Of a stretch of 64,000 nucleotides of DNA, positions 7,720-14,351 are shown in pieces. Origin of the DNA: Halomonas sp. Its GTDB lineage: Bacteria; Pseudomonadota; Gammaproteobacteria; Pseudomonadales; Halomonadaceae. Below the pieces are notes generated by a model. It had not been told where the DNA came from. It saw only the letters and a list, made by a program, of their open reading frames with translations, and searched no databases. A program made the position numbers and the translations under genes. The stretch's first letter is position 1; every line of letters starts with the position of its first letter. Location of the stretch: contig NZ_JAFWFN010000005.1 of assembly GCF_017515565.1 (NCBI RefSeq), forward strand, positions 95,840 to 159,839. The letters run 5' to 3'.

Positions 7720-8043
7720 TCAAAACTGAACCAGTTGATGGACAGGCACGGTCTCGGGCATGGCGAGCTGTGCCGGAGCGGAGTAGTGGGGCTGAATGGC
7801 TGGCGCTGCGGGCTTCATGCTGGGGCACTGTTCTTCCGCAATGCCTTTGTAATCCGGCTGGCCGGTGCGCTCTGAAAGGTGGACGCCTCTGGCCTCTTCG
7901 GCTGCCCAGATTGCCGCGTCGGTGCAGTAGCTAGTGAGCCACTCGGCTTCCTCTTGGGCTTCGCCTTTGGAGAGGTAGCCCATCACCAGCACCGCCATGA
8001 CGAGAAACGCTGCGCATAGGGTCTTGATAGCTTGGGGGCTCAT
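7720..8043 (-). CDS. Small phage protein with N-terminal signal or TM segment
   Basis: A 107-residue protein with a hydrophobic segment at residues 7-24 (KTLCAAFLVMAVLVMGYL), then a soluble region containing two cysteines (about residues 40 and 74). Most likely exported or anchored in the inner membrane with a periplasmic domain. GGAGGTGCCCA precedes the ATG. No family recognised. Confidence 0.6.
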   Translation of the reverse strand: MSPQAIKTLCAAFLVMAVLVMGYLSKGEAQEEAEWLTSYCTDAAIWAAEEARGVHLSERTGQPDYKGIAEEQCPSMKPAAPAIQPHYSAPAQLAMPETVPVHQLVQF

Positions 8044-8315
8044 TGGGCACCTCCTTTGTTTTGGTAGGCGCGCAATTCACCCACCATTTGCTCCAAGCCG
8101 TTCAAGGCGCGCTCAGGCGTGGTGAGGGGCGGCAGCGAGGTGGAAAATAGCGTCTCTTCGTCGTCGTCATGCGCATCTTTCACCGACACGCCGCCGGGGG
8201 CGATGACCATGACGGCACAGCGCTGCTGCAGCACTTGCATATCCAGCACCATGTCGGCGAGGTCATGAACGCGGTTTCTCACTAGCTGTGCGGTGGTTTT
8301 TTCTACGATGCTCAT
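8040..8315 (-). CDS. Hypothetical early phage protein
   Basis: A 91-residue soluble protein, first half likely helical (RNRVHDLADMVLDMQVLQQR), with an acidic patch DAHDDDEE in the middle. The start overlaps the stop of the LuxR-type gene by 4 bp and the stop overlaps the next start by 4 bp, so it is tightly coupled in the early operon. No family recognised. Confidence 0.6.
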   Translation of the reverse strand: MSIVEKTTAQLVRNRVHDLADMVLDMQVLQQRCAVMVIAPGGVSVKDAHDDDEETLFSTSLPPLTTPERALNGLEQMVGELRAYQNKGGAQ

Positions 8316-8698
8316 GCGTACACACTCCCCGTATCGCGGCGTGCCACGGTGCGGCTGGCACTGACCTGCTGGCGCGTTCGTACAGGTGGCCGGTGACGCA
8401 TGGCTTCGGTTTCGGGATTGAGGCCGCTGACCATGAGCGCGACCAGTAGCGGGGCAATCCAGCCGCGGCGCATGGCTTCAGCTACGGCGCCAGCGGCTTT
8501 GTAAACGTGGAGCTTGTGATACGCTTTTTTAAGGCTGCCGTGCACGGTTTCCGGTGAGCGACCGGTGGCCTTGGCAATCTCTTTGTAGGTGTTGCCAGCC
8601 GCCAGTAGCATGAGATCCACCGCTTGTGTGCGGGTGAGACCTAAGCTGCCTCGCTCTGGGTTTATTTCTGCCTTCCAGTTGCCTTGTGTGATTTGCAT
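8312..8698 (-). CDS. LuxR/GerE-type HTH regulator, first gene of leftward operon
   Basis: A 128-residue protein. Residues 18-70 match the LuxR C-terminal HTH: LGLTRTQAVDLMLLAAGNTY, KEIAKATGRSPETV and KLHV then AVAEAMRRGWI. There is no receiver or ligand domain, so it is a stand-alone HTH protein. As the first gene under the repressor-controlled leftward promoter it could control later phage genes, a position where lambda-like phages keep early regulators. Its C-terminal 45 residues are basic and unstructured-looking. Confidence 0.75.
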   Translation of the reverse strand: MQITQGNWKAEINPERGSLGLTRTQAVDLMLLAAGNTYKEIAKATGRSPETVHGSLKKAYHKLHVYKAAGAVAEAMRRGWIAPLLVALMVSGLNPETEAMRHRPPVRTRQQVSASRTVARRDTGSVYA

Positions 8699-8731
8699 TT
8701 CATTAGCCCTTGCCTGTATTTCGATGCTCTA

Positions 8732-8760
8732 AATATAGGCAAACACATAATATAGGTCAA
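8732..8760 (-). promoter_or_regulatory. Leftward early promoter (PL-like)
   Basis: On the reverse strand TTGACC (8755-8760) and TATATT (8732-8737) are separated by exactly 17 bp, a near-ideal sigma70 promoter. It would start about 27 nt before the LuxR-type gene and drive the whole leftward operon to int. Two repressor-type operators overlap its two boxes. Confidence 0.8.
8734..8749. promoter_or_regulatory. Operator OL1-like, TATAGGCAAACACATA
   Basis: An imperfect dyad TATAGG-N4-CACATA, nearly the same as the operator at 11186-11201. It covers the -10 box and spacer of the leftward promoter, so binding would block transcription. Confidence 0.6.
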
Positions 8761-8774
8761 TAGGTATTCCTATA
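8759..8774. promoter_or_regulatory. Operator OL2-like, AATAGGTATTCCTATA
   Basis: Dyad ATAGG-N4-CCTAT with the same TATTCCTATA half as the operator at 11210-11225. It abuts the -35 box of the leftward promoter, centred 25 bp from the other operator. Confidence 0.65.
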
Positions 8775-8790
8775 TTTTGAATATAAGCAC

Positions 8791-8812
8791 AAAAAACCGC
8801 CTCGATGGGCGG
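8791..8812 (-). terminator. Terminator of the repressor operon
   Basis: On the reverse strand CCGCC-CATCGA-GGCGG is followed by TTTTTT. It lies directly after the 4-TM gene and before the leftward promoter, so it ends the cI transcript and separates it from the early operon. Confidence 0.75.
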
Positions 8813-8836
8813 CGTTTCACGATGAGAAAGAGAGGA

Positions 8837-9505
8837 CTACTGCTCTAGGGTATTTGAAGCCTCTGACTTTTTCATGCCTGTTAGGAGAGCTACTTGCTGG
8901 TCAGGTGGCTTATCTGCGTTGGCTTGATTTCCGCTAGGTGGGCGATGAATTCGGTATGAAAGGTAATAAAGCCCTAACATTGTTACAACAAATAGATGAG
9001 CAGAGGCTACTGAGTACAGCGCCACAAATAGTGCCCGGAGCCAGTAGGCCGCTTGGGCTGAAACCATTTCTGAAACGCCACTACTGATCAGGTTGGCGAA
9101 ACCGCCTGTAAAATAAAGACAAATTGATAATAAGGCCAAGTGGCCAAAAAGAAAGCAAAGAAAGGCCCGTCTTTTCAAGCTGACGGGCTTTTTCTCGCCT
9201 CTGCGTGTTTCATTCAAGATTGCAGGTGAGCCATCAAGCGGTTGCTCTAATGTTTCGCTTGGAAATGTCGCTACCGCAGCTAATGCAGCAATATAAAAAC
9301 CGGTCAGCATCTGCAAAAGGCCGGTGATCAAGCTCACGTAACCTTTGTCACCGAAAACAGGCGCATGTGGTCCAAGGGCAATTAGCACTCCAGCGACGCT
9401 CAATCCAAGAATCAAGGGAATTACAAAATCAATTTGATATTTAACCTTATTTTTGATTCTTAGGTATCTGAACGGCGTTAGAAGTTGTTTTATTTGAGTA
9501 CGCAT
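8837..9505 (-). CDS. 4-TM membrane protein in the cI operon (lysogeny cargo)
   Basis: A 222-residue protein with four clear hydrophobic segments at about residues 27-47, 56-80, 112-136 and 148-180, short polar ends and a charged loop (residues 85-110, RRGEKKPVSLKRR). The C-terminal 40 residues are soluble. It is the last gene of the repressor transcript (19 bp after the 316-aa gene, then a terminator), so it should be made in the lysogen. I recognise no family. Soluble partner plus 4-TM protein resembles the layout of anti-phage systems such as Kiwa (KwaA is a 4-TM protein), but I see no sequence match and the comparison is only architectural. Confidence 0.75.
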   Translation of the reverse strand: MRTQIKQLLTPFRYLRIKNKVKYQIDFVIPLILGLSVAGVLIALGPHAPVFGDKGYVSLITGLLQMLTGFYIAALAAVATFPSETLEQPLDGSPAILNETRRGEKKPVSLKRRAFLCFLFGHLALLSICLYFTGGFANLISSGVSEMVSAQAAYWLRALFVALYSVASAHLFVVTMLGLYYLSYRIHRPPSGNQANADKPPDQQVALLTGMKKSEASNTLEQ

Positions 9506-9524
9506 GGCCTCTCAACTATTCCAG

Positions 9525-10475
9525 CTACTGGTTGAGTAGCGAGAGCATTTTTCCTGCAAATGTTTGGTTAACCTCTGGCGCGCACTGATCAAGATTTACA
9601 TCTACAGAAATTAGCTCATCCTTTAACACCAAAACATCTCGAAGATCTTCTTCTGAAGTACCCATTATAACTGACTTCTGACGGCCCTCTTTCTTTTTAT
9701 ACCTAACACGCAACTCATCATAGCCGTTGTTCTTACCCCAAAGCCTTAGACCCAATAACTCGCCATCACCGATGTTCCATTTGGAATGACCTGGGCTTAG
9801 GCGAACTTTCATCACCTGAGACTCTTCATAAAAATAGCCTTCTTCATCGAGAGACTCAGCATTTTGGACTCTTTTAATGAGTTCCACGCCTGCTAGCTGT
9901 CCTTTCTCTAGCTCGTCGACAAAAGATTTCGATGGGGTCCCTAGCAGCTCAGTCGAAGGACGATAGGGCTTCAAGGCGCCTGCTGATTCGTCATGGTACT
10001 CAAAGAGACCCTCAGCGGCATCTTTGATCTGTTTTTTCAAGAAAGGGTCTACGTTGCTGCGACCAAGTCCAGGGACAACCTCAAGCAAAAATGGGTAAGT
10101 GTCTGGCTTTCCCTCTATAGGGGTAAGACCGATAACGGCATGCGCTGAAACTGCAACTCCTTCGCCTTGGAGTTTGGGTTCATGCCTTAGCTCTCCAGTT
10201 TGCAAGTCAGCAAAGACAGGGTCTGTCGCGTCTTGATCAGCGTATTGAAACAGCAAGACTAGGGCTTCAGGGTGCCCTTTTTGGCGATTCTGGGAGTAGT
10301 CCGTGATCCTATAAGCTGAACGCTCGTTATTTCTAAGCTGAAAGGCCTCACCATCATTAATAATTCTTTCTAAATGTGGAATGATATCTTTGAGCAATAT
10401 AGTTGGCGCGTCAGCTGGATCAGATTTCAACACTAGCTCATGAAATTGTACCCAGCGCTCCCTGATATGCAGCAT
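9525..10475 (-). CDS. 316-aa soluble protein in the cI operon (lysogeny cargo)
   Basis: A protein of unknown family, without signal or TM segment, starting at the ATG at 10475 with GAGGG 6 nt upstream (an ATG at 10481 is the alternative). It has a mixed alpha/beta look: an N-terminal helical region, a central segment with PFLLEVVPGLGRSNVDPF, and a C-terminal half rich in beta-type stretches (VRLSPGHSKW, LLGLRLWGKN, YDELRVRYKKKEGRQ, DVLVLKDELISVDVNL). It follows cI by about 30 bp and precedes the 4-TM gene, with no terminator between, so the three genes are one operon. Lysogenic expression suggests immunity or superinfection control; the activity itself cannot be read from the sequence. Confidence 0.75.
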   Translation of the reverse strand: MLHIRERWVQFHELVLKSDPADAPTILLKDIIPHLERIINDGEAFQLRNNERSAYRITDYSQNRQKGHPEALVLLFQYADQDATDPVFADLQTGELRHEPKLQGEGVAVSAHAVIGLTPIEGKPDTYPFLLEVVPGLGRSNVDPFLKKQIKDAAEGLFEYHDESAGALKPYRPSTELLGTPSKSFVDELEKGQLAGVELIKRVQNAESLDEEGYFYEESQVMKVRLSPGHSKWNIGDGELLGLRLWGKNNGYDELRVRYKKKEGRQKSVIMGTSEEDLRDVLVLKDELISVDVNLDQCAPEVNQTFAGKMLSLLNQ

Positions 10476-10506
10476 ACCCATCCCTCATAAATTTTTGATT
10501 TTTATA

Positions 10507-11175
10507 CTAAAGCTTAGTCTTAGCCTCCACCGCCACGCCCAGTATCCGGCAATTTCCGTTGATCGGTATGAGGGGATACGCAGGGTTGAGTGGTTTTAAA
10601 TATTTCTGTCCACTTTCAACGATATATTTCTTAAACGTAGCTTCGTTGCTTTCGTCTAGCTGGGCTACCACCAGTTTTCCTGGCGTCGCTTCAATGCCGG
10701 TATCCACCAGTACCAGCGTTCCCTCTGGAATGCTGGGCCTTACGCCTGCTGGTGCGGTCATTGAGTCGCCAGCCACTTCCAACCAAAAGGCTGGCCCTTT
10801 GGCACTGTAGTCTGTGGTTTCGTGCTGTTCTTCCATGCCTGCAGGATATGGCACTACACACTCTGCAAACTTGCCTGCCTGAACGCTAGAAATCACAGGG
10901 TAGCGATAGTAGCGCAGCGGTGTGGGTGCTATAGACACGTTGTTATTAGTGGCAGAGCTTACTGCGCCTGCAACCATTTCGCCTTTGCCAGTAGCAAGCC
11001 ATAAGGCGCTCACTCCTAGCTCATGAGCAATCTGGGTAGAGAATGATGTTGACTTAGATTTGCCGCGCTCTAAATCCGAGATGCTAGTTTGTTGCACGCC
11101 AATTTTTTTGGCGAGCTCTGCTTGATTAAGGCCAGCCAACTTCCTGGCTTTTTTAAGGCGGTCTTTGAATTCCAT
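10507..11175 (-). CDS. cI: CI-like S24 phage repressor
   Basis: A 222-residue lytic-gene repressor. Residues 4-60 are an XRE helix-turn-helix (AGLNQAELAKKIGVQQTSIS). The C-terminal half is a LexA/CI-type S24 self-cleaving domain with cleavage site Ala100-Gly101 (SVQAGKF), nucleophile Ser138 (VAGDSMTAPA) and general base Lys182/183 (ATFKKY); the end GQKYLKPLNPAYPLIP follows lambda CI closely. It should therefore be induced by RecA/SOS. I chose the ATG at 11175 because the predicted promoter would start the RNA only about 2 nt upstream, giving a leaderless message as for lambda cI; ATG 11181 is the alternative. It faces the divergent cro-like gene. Confidence 0.95.
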   Translation of the reverse strand: MEFKDRLKKARKLAGLNQAELAKKIGVQQTSISDLERGKSKSTSFSTQIAHELGVSALWLATGKGEMVAGAVSSATNNNVSIAPTPLRYYRYPVISSVQAGKFAECVVPYPAGMEEQHETTDYSAKGPAFWLEVAGDSMTAPAGVRPSIPEGTLVLVDTGIEATPGKLVVAQLDESNEATFKKYIVESGQKYLKPLNPAYPLIPINGNCRILGVAVEAKTKL

Positions 11176-11183
11176 AATCAATT

Positions 11184-11211
11184 TATATAGGCGAACCCAT
11201 ATGCTTGCAAA
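11184..11211 (-). promoter_or_regulatory. Repressor maintenance promoter (PRM-like)
   Basis: On the reverse strand TTTGCA (11206-11211) and TATATA (11184-11189) are 16 bp apart. Operator 11186-11201 covers the -10 region, so the repressor can shut off its own gene at high level, and operator 11210-11225 abuts the -35 box, where activation is possible. Confidence 0.55.
11186..11201. promoter_or_regulatory. Operator OR3-like, TATAGGCGAACCCATA
   Basis: Dyad TATAGG-N4-CCCATA over the -10 box of the repressor promoter. It is the counterpart of 8734-8749, from which it differs at two positions. Confidence 0.6.
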
Positions 11212-11233
11212 CGGGTATTCCTATACTTATTAT
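11205..11233 (+). promoter_or_regulatory. Rightward early promoter (PR-like)
   Basis: TTGCAA (11205-11210) and TATTAT (11228-11233) are 17 bp apart. Transcription would begin near 11240 and enter the cro-like gene and replication genes. One operator lies in its spacer and one at the start site. Confidence 0.75.
11210..11225. promoter_or_regulatory. Operator OR2-like, AACGGGTATTCCTATA
   Basis: Half-sites GGG and CCTATA around TATT, inside the spacer of the rightward promoter. Centre-to-centre it is 24 bp from the left operator and 23 bp from the right one. Confidence 0.6.
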
Positions 11234-11248
11234 ATGGGAATGCCTATT
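11233..11248. promoter_or_regulatory. Operator OR1-like, TATGGGAATGCCTATT
   Basis: Dyad ATGGG-N4-CCTAT over the predicted start site of the rightward promoter, ending 3 bp before the Shine-Dalgarno of the cro-like gene. Confidence 0.6.
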
Positions 11249-11263
11249 AAGGAGCACGCAAAG

Positions 11264-11500
11264 ATGAGTCAAACCTCTACCTTCCAAAGACTGGTGGGTT
11301 TCTTCGGCAATCAAATAAAAACAGCAGAACTGCTGAAAGTTGACCAAGCAACTGTTTCAGGGTGGGTGCGTGGAAAGCATGGCATGTCTCCTGCTGTTGC
11401 GCTGCGAGCGGAAAAGTTAACGAACGGCAAGTTTACTGCCGCCCAGCTGTGCCCTTCGGTTTTTGTTCAGCCGCCTGCTGAAAAGGTGGCGTCTCAATGA
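11264..11500 (+). CDS. cro: Cro-like HTH repressor
   Basis: A 78-residue protein of the YdaS/Cro-like type. The N-terminal 55 residues hold a helix-turn-helix (NQIKTAELLKVDQATVSGWV) followed by MSPAVALRAEKLTNGKF, the usual pattern of Cro-type regulators (CI/Cro pair). Start is the ATG at 11264, with AAGGAG 9 nt upstream; the open frame extends back into the operator region, which cannot be coding for this gene. It is first in the rightward operon, so it should antagonise the repressor at the shared operators. Confidence 0.9.
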   Translation: MSQTSTFQRLVGFFGNQIKTAELLKVDQATVSGWVRGKHGMSPAVALRAEKLTNGKFTAAQLCPSVFVQPPAEKVASQ

Positions 11501-11582
11501 TTCCAGTATATGAGCCAGCCCATATCAGGACAGCCCACACTGCTGGTCTGTTTGTGTGTACAGGTGTTTGGGAGGTGAGGGT

Positions 11583-11954
11583 ATGAGCAACCAGAGCCAG
11601 TTCAGCACGGCAGAGCTTCAGCGCCGCCTGGACTCACTCAAGCAGGGGCTTGGGCACATCGGGCCACCGCTCGAGGAAATGGAACAGTGGGAAGTTGAAA
11701 AAGCCTTGGGCGGGTTGATCGAAGGTATCCAGGAGAAATATCACAAGGCGGCTGGCCTGGAATGGAGCGCCAAGGCGCTTAGAGAAGAGGCTGATCAAAT
11801 GGCCGAAACGCTGGCGCTCTATCGCCAGCGCTTGGGGTTACCGCTTACGCAAGTTCCCAAAAAAGGGGCTAAGAGAGGCGAGCCTCAATATCAAACCACT
11901 CAGGAAGATAAGGCGTCCTCATCCGTATCACCTCACGCGCGTCGGGAGGGATAG
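11583..11954 (+). CDS. Hypothetical phage protein (after cro)
   Basis: A 123-residue soluble protein, mostly helical by composition (STAELQRRLDSLKQGLGHIG, EQWEVEKALGGLIEGIQEKY), with a polar, likely disordered tail after residue 95. GGGAGGTGAGGGT precedes the ATG at 11583. It lies where lambda has cII, but no HTH is visible. Its last 86 bp overlap the 3' end of a reverse-strand gene. Confidence 0.6.
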   Translation: MSNQSQFSTAELQRRLDSLKQGLGHIGPPLEEMEQWEVEKALGGLIEGIQEKYHKAAGLEWSAKALREEADQMAETLALYRQRLGLPLTQVPKKGAKRGEPQYQTTQEDKASSSVSPHARREG

Positions 11955-12267
11955 CCACATGCTCAAACTCTCCGGCCAACAAGATCAGCAAATCGTCGAC
12001 GTTCATTCCCTGGGTTTCGCTTGGATGCCAATGGTGGACCTCAGCGGCACGCGCTTGGAACAACTCAACACCTTCAAGGGCCAGCCCCAAGCTGCAATAG
12101 CGGCGGCTCAAGTGGTGCTCAAGAAATATGAGCATGAATTGCTTAAGCACTTCGCGCGTAACCTCCAGTTGATCGTCGACCAAACATTCATTTGGGTCGA
12201 TATGGCGTCTCTTAAATTCTTCACGCTCATGGGCATCCCAAAGGGCATCGTATTCGTTTTCAGCCAC
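11869..12267 (-). CDS. Hypothetical protein antisense in the replication operon
   Basis: A 132-residue acidic protein with a GTG start and AGAAGGA 8 nt upstream. The composition is protein-like, with conserved-looking segments such as EYDALWDAHEREEFKRRH and GMNVDDLLILLAGEFEHVA and an end PYLPEWFDIEARL. It runs against the rightward operon, so its transcript would oppose replication-gene transcription. A + strand frame (11959-12354) covers the same DNA and ends in the next start codon (ATGA); only one is likely to be real, and I prefer this strand on residue pattern and ribosome site. Confidence 0.5.
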   Translation of the reverse strand: MAENEYDALWDAHEREEFKRRHIDPNECLVDDQLEVTREVLKQFMLIFLEHHLSRRYCSLGLALEGVELFQARAAEVHHWHPSETQGMNVDDLLILLAGEFEHVAIPPDAREVIRMRTPYLPEWFDIEARLS

Positions 12268-12350
12268 GTCGTTTTCCTTCTATTAGTGGATGGTGTTGCA
12301 ACTGCCACCTTAGCGGGCTTCGGCGTGGCTTTCTATTTAGAGGGTGCCGC

Positions 12351-13352
12351 ATGAGCGATGAACGCGCCTTCCGTGGTGTTTGGATACCCGCCGAGATTTG
12401 GCTGAATCGTGAGCTATCGCTTCAAGAGAAGGTGATGCTGATTGAGATCGACAGCCTGCAGCACCCGCAAAAGGGCTGTTTCAAATCCAACAAAAAGCTT
12501 GCTGAGTTCTTTAGCCTGTCGCCTAACCGTGTTTCTGAGGTGATTAGTTCTCTCAAGAAAAAGGGCTGGGTGACGGTGAAGCAGGTGCGCCAGGGCAAGC
12601 AGATTGTTGAGCGCCGCATCTATATGAATCGCCCGTTGGATACCGCGCCTATGGGTACTCGGAAAACCGAACAGGGGTATTCGGAAAACAGTGAGAACCC
12701 TACTCGGAATCCCGAAGGGGGGTATTCGGAAAGCCGTGAGAACCCTAGTCGAGATCCCGAAGAGGGGTATTCGGAAAACCGTGAAGAGAGGGGTTCAGGT
12801 TTAGGGGTTCAGTTAGAGGGGTCCAGTAAGAGGGTTGCGCCTGGGGCTAGCCCAGCCGCGACCGGAGGTGAATTCCTTGGTGCTGACAAATCACAGGCGG
12901 AACTGGCTAGCGCGCAGGAATCCGCCGACGATTTGCTGGCGCGAATCCCTAGCGATATGCCTGGAACTCGGGACCCGCAAGCCAAGACGTTCAAGCCGTG
13001 GGCGAACTATGCCTGTGCCTACCGAGCGCGTTATAGCACATGGCCCGTGTGGAACCAGAAGGTGGCCGCGAATATGAGCCAACTGGTCGACCGGGTAGGC
13101 GCTGAGCGCGCCCCAGGAGTGGCCGCGCATTACGTGAAACTGAACAGCCAGTTTTACACCTCCCGTATGCACCCCGTGGGCCTGCTGCTGCAGGACTGCG
13201 AATCCATCGCAACGCAATTCGTCACTGGTCAGCAGGTTACCCAAACCAAAGCGCGCCAGCTGGACAGCACCCAATCAAACCTGAGTAACGCTGAGGAGGC
13301 CAAACGCATCATGGCCGCTCGCCGCCAACAGCAGGAGTCTTCGACATGCTAA
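12351..13352 (+). CDS. Phage replication initiator (lambda O-like role)
   Basis: A 333-residue protein. Residues 1-95 form a winged helix DNA-binding domain of the phage replication type (AFRGVWIPAEIWLNRELSLQ, then CFKSNKKLAEFFSLSPNRVS, VISSLKKKGWVTV). Residues 105-150 are three 15-residue repeats (GYSEN..EN P.R.PE) encoded by 45-bp DNA repeats that may be the origin. The C-terminal part (KPWANYACAYRARYSTWPVW) looks like a partner-binding domain. It should bind the origin and recruit the helicase or loader encoded next. GAGGG lies 6 nt before the ATG; the stop overlaps the next gene. Confidence 0.8.
   Translation: MSDERAFRGVWIPAEIWLNRELSLQEKVMLIEIDSLQHPQKGCFKSNKKLAEFFSLSPNRVSEVISSLKKKGWVTVKQVRQGKQIVERRIYMNRPLDTAPMGTRKTEQGYSENSENPTRNPEGGYSESRENPSRDPEEGYSENREERGSGLGVQLEGSSKRVAPGASPAATGGEFLGADKSQAELASAQESADDLLARIPSDMPGTRDPQAKTFKPWANYACAYRARYSTWPVWNQKVAANMSQLVDRVGAERAPGVAAHYVKLNSQFYTSRMHPVGLLLQDCESIATQFVTGQQVTQTKARQLDSTQSNLSNAEEAKRIMAARRQQQESSTC
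12653..12784 (+). repeat. Intragenic iterons, candidate phage origin
   Basis: GGGGTATTCGGAAA occurs at 12674, 12719 and 12764, an exact 45-bp period; the conserved part of each copy extends to GTGA (21 bp). A partial copy, GGGTACTCGGAAAACCGA, is at 12653-12670. A second block with GGGGTTCAG-type repeats follows at about 12790-12830. Lambda keeps its origin iterons inside gene O in the same way. Confidence 0.6.
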
Positions 13353-14074
13353 CTGCCCATGAGTCTGAACAAGTGGTTGAGCTGGTGTACGCCACTGCCG
13401 AGGTGCTGGGGCATGAGCTACGCCCCGCGGCCGCCGTGCTAATGGCCGATGATCTGGCTAGCTACCCGTTCGAAGAGATCCGCCGTGCGCTGGCGCGCTG
13501 CCGGGCAGAGCTTCACGGAAAGTTAACCTTAGCGGCGATTATCGACCGTTTGCCGAGTGCCAATGCGCACCTGTTGCCGAACGAGGCCTGGGCGCTGGCG
13601 CTGCGTAGCCTGGACGAACAGGAAACTGTGGTGTGGACGCCTCAGATTGCCCGGGCGCTTGGTGTGGCTAAACCGGTGCTGTCCGGAGGTGATCAGATTG
13701 GTGGCCGTATGGCGTTCCTGGCGGCGTATGAGCGTGAGCTGGAAGCGGCGAAGGCAGAAGGGTGCCAGCCCGAATGGCAGGTATCGCTCGGGCATGATCA
13801 GCAGCGCCGCGAAATCGTGCTAGGGGATGCTGTCAGTGCTGGCAAATTACCCGCGCCAAAGTTGAAGCACCTGCTGCCGCCACCCGATAAGCCGCTGACC
13901 GAATCAGGTAAGCGCCAGCGTAAACGCATGGTGAGTCAGCTTCGCGAGATCATCAACAAGCCAGCGGATGCCCACGCCCAAGCCCGCCGCGAAGCGCGTG
14001 ATCAGGAAGAAGCCCGCCGCCGTGAACTGCTGGCACAAGCAGACGCACCGCTGGCCGCGATGGGAGGGCGTTGA
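13346..14074 (+). CDS. Replication partner protein (lambda P-like position)
   Basis: A 242-residue soluble protein that starts 7 bp inside the end of the initiator gene (AGGAG 8 nt before the ATG). The N-terminal 90 residues (VVELVYATAEVLGHELRPAA, FEEIRRALARCRAELHG, LTLAAIIDRLPSANAHL) match a pattern I recall from phage replication P-type proteins that help load the host helicase. The C-terminus is a long charged helix (RRRELLAQADAPLAAMGGR). No ATPase motif is visible, so it is not DnaC-like. Role is inferred from position plus the N-terminal pattern. Confidence 0.65.
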   Translation: MLTAHESEQVVELVYATAEVLGHELRPAAAVLMADDLASYPFEEIRRALARCRAELHGKLTLAAIIDRLPSANAHLLPNEAWALALRSLDEQETVVWTPQIARALGVAKPVLSGGDQIGGRMAFLAAYERELEAAKAEGCQPEWQVSLGHDQQRREIVLGDAVSAGKLPAPKLKHLLPPPDKPLTESGKRQRKRMVSQLREIINKPADAHAQARREARDQEEARRRELLAQADAPLAAMGGR

Positions 14075-14076
14075 TC

Positions 14077-14235
14077 ATGCTGAGCCGTGTTTACCACCGC
14101 CCGAAATGCCCGCTGTGCCAGTACCGCAAAAGCGCGGCTGACTTTCGAGACCCAGGTACGGGTGAGCAGCTACCAGCGTGCAAGCACTGTATGCGCAAAT
14201 CCCAACGGGGTGGAGGTCAACGATGGATGGCATGA
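14077..14235 (+). CDS. 52-aa zinc-finger-like phage protein
   Basis: A small frame directly after the P-like gene (2 bp gap). The product has CPLC at residues 12-15 and CKHC at residues 36-39, a four-cysteine zinc-finger pattern spaced by 20 residues, and a basic C-terminus. Its 3' end overlaps the next small gene by 13 bp. Function unknown; similar short zinc proteins occur in phage NinX-type regions, where they act in recombination or late regulation. Confidence 0.6.
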   Translation: MLSRVYHRPKCPLCQYRKSAADFRDPGTGEQLPACKHCMRKSQRGGGQRWMA

Positions 14236-14351
14236 GCTGGTTTCTGTTGGGTGTGCTTACGGGCGTGTTCATCACCATTGCCTGTGCTGCAGCAGCTTTT
14301 TGCAAGAGTGTTGAGGGGCTTAACGAACAAGGGGAGCATGACGATGGGTGA
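14223..14351 (+). CDS. 42-aa single-TM phage protein
   Basis: A short frame whose product has one hydrophobic helix at about residues 5-27 (WFLLGVLTGVFITIACAAAA) and an acidic tail. It overlaps the preceding and following genes at both ends (stop TGA lies within the next start region). An internal ATG at 14232 could also be used. Function unknown; inner-membrane location likely. Confidence 0.45.
   Translation: MDGMSWFLLGVLTGVFITIACAAAAFCKSVEGLNEQGEHDDG

Noticed and set aside
8837-10475. Naming the cI-linked pair as Kiwa or RexAB
   Set aside because: Only gene layout and TM number agree; no family motif could be read, so no name is given.
11959-12354. Forward 131-codon frame with a hydrophobic C-terminus between cro and the initiator
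   Set aside because: It lies opposite a reverse-strand frame with better ribosome site and composition; kept only as an alternative.
12653-12784. CRISPR-like array
   Set aside because: Three units with 45-bp period are coding and keep the reading frame; spacers are not unique. Iterons explain them better. No CRISPR array is seen in the window.
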